Assembly (NCBI GenBank): GCA_047974845.1
Contig: JBKECQ010000065.1
Location: 1 to 35,259 of the forward strand
DNA from: Aminipila sp047974845
Lineage (GTDB): Bacteria > Bacillota > Clostridia > Peptostreptococcales > Anaerovoracaceae
Length of the DNA stretch: 35,259 bases
Direction of reading: 5' to 3'
Positions 32,212-35,259 of this stretch are shown here, one piece after another. The translations under genes were made by a program, and so were the position numbers. How positions within the stretch are numbered: position 1 is the stretch's first letter; the number at the start of each line of letters is the position of its first letter. Under the pieces are notes generated by a model. The model made no database searches, was not told where the DNA came from, and saw nothing but the letters and a program-made list of their open reading frames with translations.

Positions 32212-33006
32212 TTACTTCCTATGTCCTTTGTTTTTTTCATATATTAATTGTAACCCTTCTAGAGTTAACATTTTATCCACGTGATCAATGCAGTCAATAC
32301 CTTTTTCAATTAAACTGGCAAGCCCCCCTGTTGCAACAACAATGGCTTCTTTGCCGGTTTTCGATATAGCCGCAAGCTCTCTCTTCATTTTCTTTGTTAT
32401 ATAATCAACCATTCCCATATGTCCGTAAACCAGTCCTGATTGCATACTTTCGATTGTGTTTTTACAAATTACACTACCGGGTTCTTCAAGCTCAACTTTA
32501 GGTAGTTTCGCAGTTTTTTCAAATAATGCATCTGAAGCAATTTTTACACCCGGTGCAATGGTACCTCCCAAGTACTCTGCATTTTCAGTAATAGCACAAA
32601 ATGTAGTTGCTGTACCAAAATCTATTACTACCAATGGTCCACCATATTTAGCATATGCCGAAACAGCATTTACTATTCTGTCAGCCCCCACTTGCTTTGG
32701 ATTATCGTACTTGACAATTAGTCCCGTTTTAATCCCCGGTCCAATTACAATAGCTCTCTTATTAAAGTATTTCATAGATAGGTGCTGTAATGTATATAGT
32801 ACAGATGGAACTACTGTAGAGATTATGACATCTTGTATTTCGCAGGTATTTAATCCTTCATAATGAAACAATTGGTTAATTACCATTCCATATTCGTCAG
32901 CGCTTTTATTGTTGTCTGTCTCAAGTCGCCAGCTCTGAATTAACTTACCTTCTTTAAATACACCTAATACTATATTTGTATTCCCTACATCAAATGCTAG
33001 TAGCAT
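32212..33006 (-). CDS. coaX: Type III pantothenate kinase
   Basis: A 264-residue ASKHA-fold kinase for the first step of coenzyme A synthesis. The phosphate-binding loop is AFDVGNTNIVLGVF at the N-terminus; KQVGADRIVNAVSA and VVIDFGTATTFCAI are the other signature tracts. Type III enzymes are usually insensitive to CoA feedback and use monovalent cations. GGAG precedes the ATG at 33006 by about 7 bases. It heads the coaX-dusB pair. A TTGATT with a weak TAATAA box lies near 33030-33060 as a possible promoter. Confidence 0.95.
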   Translation of the reverse strand: MLLAFDVGNTNIVLGVFKEGKLIQSWRLETDNNKSADEYGMVINQLFHYEGLNTCEIQDVIISTVVPSVLYTLQHLSMKYFNKRAIVIGPGIKTGLIVKYDNPKQVGADRIVNAVSAYAKYGGPLVVIDFGTATTFCAITENAEYLGGTIAPGVKIASDALFEKTAKLPKVELEEPGSVICKNTIESMQSGLVYGHMGMVDYITKKMKRELAAISKTGKEAIVVATGGLASLIEKGIDCIDHVDKMLTLEGLQLIYEKNKGHRK

Positions 33007-33070
33007 GGTTTATCTCCTTTGCTCATGCGATTATTACTCAATTAAACTAAATGTAATCAACATAAATTGG

Positions 33071-33100
33071 TAAAAAACACAAAGTTAAATTGAGCTTTGT
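33071..33100 (-). terminator. Terminator after the class D beta-lactamase gene
   Basis: ACAAAG/CTTTGT arms (33079-33100) with a 10-base loop followed by GTTTTTTA on the minus strand, 48 bases after the stop. Confidence 0.65.
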
Positions 33101-33148
33101 CTTGGTAATTTTTTAACTAACATAGTATACATTTAAATGTTCTGAATT

Positions 33149-34036
33149 TCAAGGTATATTTAAAAATATGTCGGAGTTAGAGATAATATTTAGTGCTATT
33201 TCTTTTGCGTCTTTACCCGATACCAATTGTTCTGTATCAGACAAATGTACCGCAAAATATACTCGTTGTTTATTTCTTTCAGCTAGTCCCACAAACCAAG
33301 CATTTTGTTCTCCAGTACCAGTTTTTCCATAAATTGAAATGTCCTTTATATTCTGGTCAAACATTATTTCTTTTAATATTTCTACGTTATTGTTTGAAAC
33401 CTGACCGCCGTCTTCTAACAATTCGGCCAGAACATCCACTTGCTCTTTGGGTGAAATTTGCAAAGATGATTCTAACCAAAATCCATTTAATTCAGGCAAA
33501 GGGTTTATATTGCTACCCTCCCATTGACTAATATCACAATTTCCATAACCAATATCCTTTAGAAAAATTTCTGTATTTTTAGATCCGACTTTTTCAACTA
33601 TTTGCTTAAAATACCATACACAAGAAGATTTAAAAGCTTTTTGTAAGTCTAAATCTTGATTCCATTCATCAAAGGGATAGACATTGCCATTATAAGACAT
33701 TTTACTATACGCAGATGATATTATATTATTTTCAAGTCCCATGAGTGTAGTTACTATTTTAAATGTAGAGCATGGAGAATACCTTGTATTACATTCCTTC
33801 TCATTATACATTTTGTAACTCATGTCATCTGTATTATAAATAACAACAGAACCGTTTTTGTTATGGAAATATTGGCTATAGTCTACAATTTCATATGCCA
33901 ATTCTTCCCTTTTATTAGTTTCTTTAGCCGTAATTAAACTAGTTTTGCTATGTTCTAAATCCATATTGCCTTTGCAACTACACAAGGTAATGATTATCAA
34001 TGATGCAAAAACTATTGCTATAAAACCTCTTTTCAT
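33149..34036 (-). CDS. Class D (OXA-type) beta-lactamase homologue, lipoprotein
   Basis: A 295-residue serine hydrolase with the complete set of class D motifs: S90-T-F-K93 (nucleophile and the lysine that is carbamylated in active enzymes), S138-C-V140 in SSCVWYF, Y164-G-N166, W187 in GFWLESSLQISP and K238-T-G240 in YGKTGTG, then NAWFVGLAE. The spacing between YGN and FWLE is about ten residues longer than in OXA enzymes as I recall them. The signal peptide MKRGFIAIVFASLIIITLCS ends in a lipobox with C21, so it is membrane-anchored outside the cell. BlaR1-type sensors share this fold but carry extra N-terminal membrane domains that are absent here. The ATG at 34036 is preferred because AAGGA lies 8 bases before it; an ATG three codons upstream lacks a site. 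No blaI or blaR neighbour is visible. Confidence 0.85.
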   Translation of the reverse strand: MKRGFIAIVFASLIIITLCSCKGNMDLEHSKTSLITAKETNKREELAYEIVDYSQYFHNKNGSVVIYNTDDMSYKMYNEKECNTRYSPCSTFKIVTTLMGLENNIISSAYSKMSYNGNVYPFDEWNQDLDLQKAFKSSCVWYFKQIVEKVGSKNTEIFLKDIGYGNCDISQWEGSNINPLPELNGFWLESSLQISPKEQVDVLAELLEDGGQVSNNNVEILKEIMFDQNIKDISIYGKTGTGEQNAWFVGLAERNKQRVYFAVHLSDTEQLVSGKDAKEIALNIISNSDIFLNIP

Positions 34037-34127
34037 AATACACATCCTTTTGGGGTCATTTTATAATATACATTCTTTTGGGTCATTTCTAATATACATT
34101 CTTTCAAAGCCTTTTCATAATATACAT
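34035..34127. repeat. Four degenerate tandem copies of the beta-lactamase start region
   Basis: The element ATAATATACAT (minus strand ATGTATATTAT) recurs at 34035-34045, 34063-34073, 34089-34099 and 34117-34127, with periods of 28, 26 and 28. The first copy overlaps the annotated start codon. Flanking CAAAAGRATG-like and TGACCC-like bases are partly repeated too. On the minus strand the outermost copy encodes MYIMKRL and a stop, echoing the MCIMKRGF frame at the gene start. Confidence 0.8.
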
Positions 34128-34168
34128 TTTTTCAGTCATGGTTTGTTTTCATAAATATTACTCTATAA

Positions 34169-34218
34169 AAAAACTCCATAATATAAAACATTTTAGTTGA
34201 TTTATATCTGGAGTTTTT
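34169..34218 (-). terminator. Terminator after the biotin carboxyl carrier gene
   Basis: Ten-base arms AAAAACTCCA/TGGAGTTTTT with a 30-base AT-rich loop that can extend the stem, followed by TT on the minus strand. It ends the decarboxylase transcript before the beta-lactamase. The bases between it and BCCP show nothing else. Confidence 0.7.
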
Positions 34219-34285
34219 GTTTTAATTCAGTTTTTATATATTCTATATATAAAATATAAAGCAAAATATATAAATTATAAATGTC

Positions 34286-34702
34286 CTATTTAATTGTAAT
34301 CAATACATCATTTGCATTTACACTGGCTCCCTTTGATACTTGAACTGTATCAATAGTGCCATCGTTAGGAGCCATTATCTCATTTTCCATTTTCATAGCT
34401 TCTAACACTAACAATACATCCCCTGACTTTACAGCTTGACCCGCAGTTACCCTTACATCAAGTACAGTTCCGGGCATTGGTGCTGAAATATCTTGAGCCC
34501 CGGCTGATGGCTTAGCAGGTGCAGTCGCTGTATTTGATACTGCCTGTGAGTTTTTCATTGTTTTTTGCACAGGTGCAGCTGGTACATATTCTGCCGCCAC
34601 AGGCCTTACAGGCGCAGTCATCTGAACAGGTTCACTTGAACCAACTTCCTCAACTTCAACCTCATAGGATATACCGTTTACTTTTATATTATATGTTTTC
34701 AT
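34286..34702 (-). CDS. Biotin carboxyl carrier subunit of a biotin-dependent decarboxylase
   Basis: A 138-residue protein: a short N-terminal fold (MKTYNIKVNGISYEVEVEEV), a flexible alanine- and proline-rich linker (about 25-70), and a biotinyl domain (about 72-138) with the biotinylated K104 in EAMKMENEI. It shuttles carboxyl groups between the carboxyltransferase and the membrane decarboxylase. It lies 21 bases after the OadG-like gene, with AAGGAG before its ATG. With that gene and the carboxyltransferase upstream it fits methylmalonyl-CoA, glutaconyl-CoA or oxaloacetate decarboxylase; the first is most likely given the carboxyltransferase end. A terminator follows instead of a membrane beta subunit gene. 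Confidence 0.92.
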   Translation of the reverse strand: MKTYNIKVNGISYEVEVEEVGSSEPVQMTAPVRPVAAEYVPAAPVQKTMKNSQAVSNTATAPAKPSAGAQDISAPMPGTVLDVRVTAGQAVKSGDVLLVLEAMKMENEIMAPNDGTIDTVQVSKGASVNANDVLITIK

Positions 34703-34723
34703 TCTTTAATTCTCCTTATTAAA

Positions 34724-35152
34724 CTAATACATTTTTCTGCTCATATTACATTCGTTTACACCTGCATTACCCCATGAATTTCCCGCAAGTCTGGTAATCT
34801 TTCTAACGACTACTTTCTCGCCTTGCTGTCTATCCTTTCCTTCATACGCTTCAATGGCAGCAATTATTGCCGCTACCAATTGTGCATTTTCCAGATGGCT
34901 GTCATCGTTTAACTTTGTAACGACAGGTTTTTTGACTGTTTTACGTTTGAATGTTAGTGGTTTTTGCTCACTGTTTTTTGAGTTTAGTGCTTTTGACATC
35001 AAAAATACTGCTCCAAACAGCAATATTAGCACCGCAAAGGTTATACCCATACCCATACAAGTAGTCACAAATGCTCCCATTGTTTTCTCTGAGCTTGTCA
35101 ATGTATCAAATAATGCCGGGTCAGCAAATTTATCCATCAATGTTGCTTCCAT
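34724..35152 (-). CDS. OadG/MmdD-like small membrane subunit of the decarboxylase
   Basis: A 142-residue protein with one membrane helix (about 26-53, GAFVTTCMGMGITFAVLILL), a lysine-rich stretch, and the conserved tail region ENAQLVAAIIAAIEAY found in decarboxylase gamma/delta subunits. It is thought to tether the soluble carboxyltransferase and biotin carrier to the membrane beta subunit. AGGAGG lies 7 bases before the ATG at 35152, which is 11 bases after the upstream carboxyltransferase stop. Order carboxyltransferase-OadG-BCCP matches known sodium-pump decarboxylase operons. Confidence 0.88.
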   Translation of the reverse strand: MEATLMDKFADPALFDTLTSSEKTMGAFVTTCMGMGITFAVLILLFGAVFLMSKALNSKNSEQKPLTFKRKTVKKPVVTKLNDDSHLENAQLVAAIIAAIEAYEGKDRQQGEKVVVRKITRLAGNSWGNAGVNECNMSRKMY

Positions 35153-35163
35153 AATTCCGCCTC

Positions 35164-35259
35164 CTAAAGTGGTATATTTCCATGTTTCTTAGCCGGTAAC
35201 GATTGTCTCTTGCTCTTTAACATATCAAATCCACTTATTATTCTCTGCCTTGCGGTTGC
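35164..35259 (-). CDS. Carboxyltransferase subunit C-terminus (MmdA-type), cut by window edge
   Basis: Only the last 31 residues are in the window, ending SKRQSLPAKKHGNIPL and a TAG stop at 35164-35166. The KKHGNIPL tail is that of acyl-CoA carboxyltransferases such as methylmalonyl-CoA decarboxylase alpha and propionyl-CoA carboxylase beta. Given the OadG-like and biotin carrier genes downstream, a methylmalonyl-CoA decarboxylase alpha subunit is the likeliest reading; glutaconyl-CoA decarboxylase alpha is less likely because its tail differs as I recall it. Confidence 0.8.
   Translation of the reverse strand, partial: ATARQRIISGFDMLKSKRQSLPAKKHGNIPL

Noticed and set aside
33149..34036. Reading the class D protein as a penicillin-binding transpeptidase or BlaR1 sensor
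   Set aside because: It lacks the large transpeptidase modules and the BlaR1 membrane and zinc-protease domains, and has the class D-specific YGN and FWLE tracts.

Overview
The window is a stretch of core chromosome from a low-GC Gram-positive bacterium. Visible signs of a Firmicute, most likely class Clostridia (inference), are strong GGAGG-type ribosome binding sites, very AT-rich gaps, a SigH-type sigma factor next to tRNA-Thr and tuf, mini-ribonuclease III, a CarD-family regulator, a YacL-type PIN/TRAM protein and part of a sodium-pump type decarboxylase. A placement within Peptostreptococcales is a guess. Nearly all genes are on the minus strand; an amino acid permease (15951-17303) is the one clear plus-strand gene. 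I saw no insertion sequence, prophage or CRISPR array.

Layout, left to right (transcription runs mostly right to left). 1-5594: start of tuf, tRNA-Thr, then sigH, rlmB, folA, thyA, a small membrane protein and mrnC as one run, and cysS as its own unit. 5619-7068: a LysM-G5-M23 cell-wall peptidase with its own promoter, terminator and a folded 5' leader. 7105-13583: a seven-gene run, carD-yacL-ispDF-proS-TRIC channel-NUDIX-cyclophilin, read from two tandem promoters and closed by a strong terminator. 13644-20037: a two-component system, the permease, and a polar amino acid ABC transporter with ArgR-like operator candidates. 20055-23062: radA coupled to a GAF-HD-GYP gene. 23128-27901: an EF-G paralogue, a cytosolic asparaginase and asnS. 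27967-33006: coaX, dusB, an orphan lipoprotein, greA and lysS. 33079-35259: a class D beta-lactamase and the end of a biotin-dependent decarboxylase operon.

Much of the left part corresponds to the conserved Firmicute block radA-disA-yacL-ispDF-cysS-mrnC-rlmB-sigH, but it is broken and edited. disA is absent beside radA, where an HD-GYP gene sits instead. thyA and folA lie between mrnC and rlmB. ProRS and CysRS are separated by a peptidase locus. The genes mainly support translation, tRNA modification, isoprenoid and thymidylate synthesis, and the cell envelope.

The most unusual signal is a set of short tandem duplications (26-31 bp units) at gene edges. Three copies of about 27 bp run across the thyA stop codon, a 31-bp duplication covers the dusB 3' end, about four copies lie over and before the beta-lactamase start, and a 26-bp repeat pair lies downstream of the HD-GYP gene. 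The best candidates for undescribed regulation are the beta-lactamase leader with start-like repeats and short upstream frames, and the folded leader of the M23 peptidase. All functional calls come from reading motifs by eye; no database search was run.
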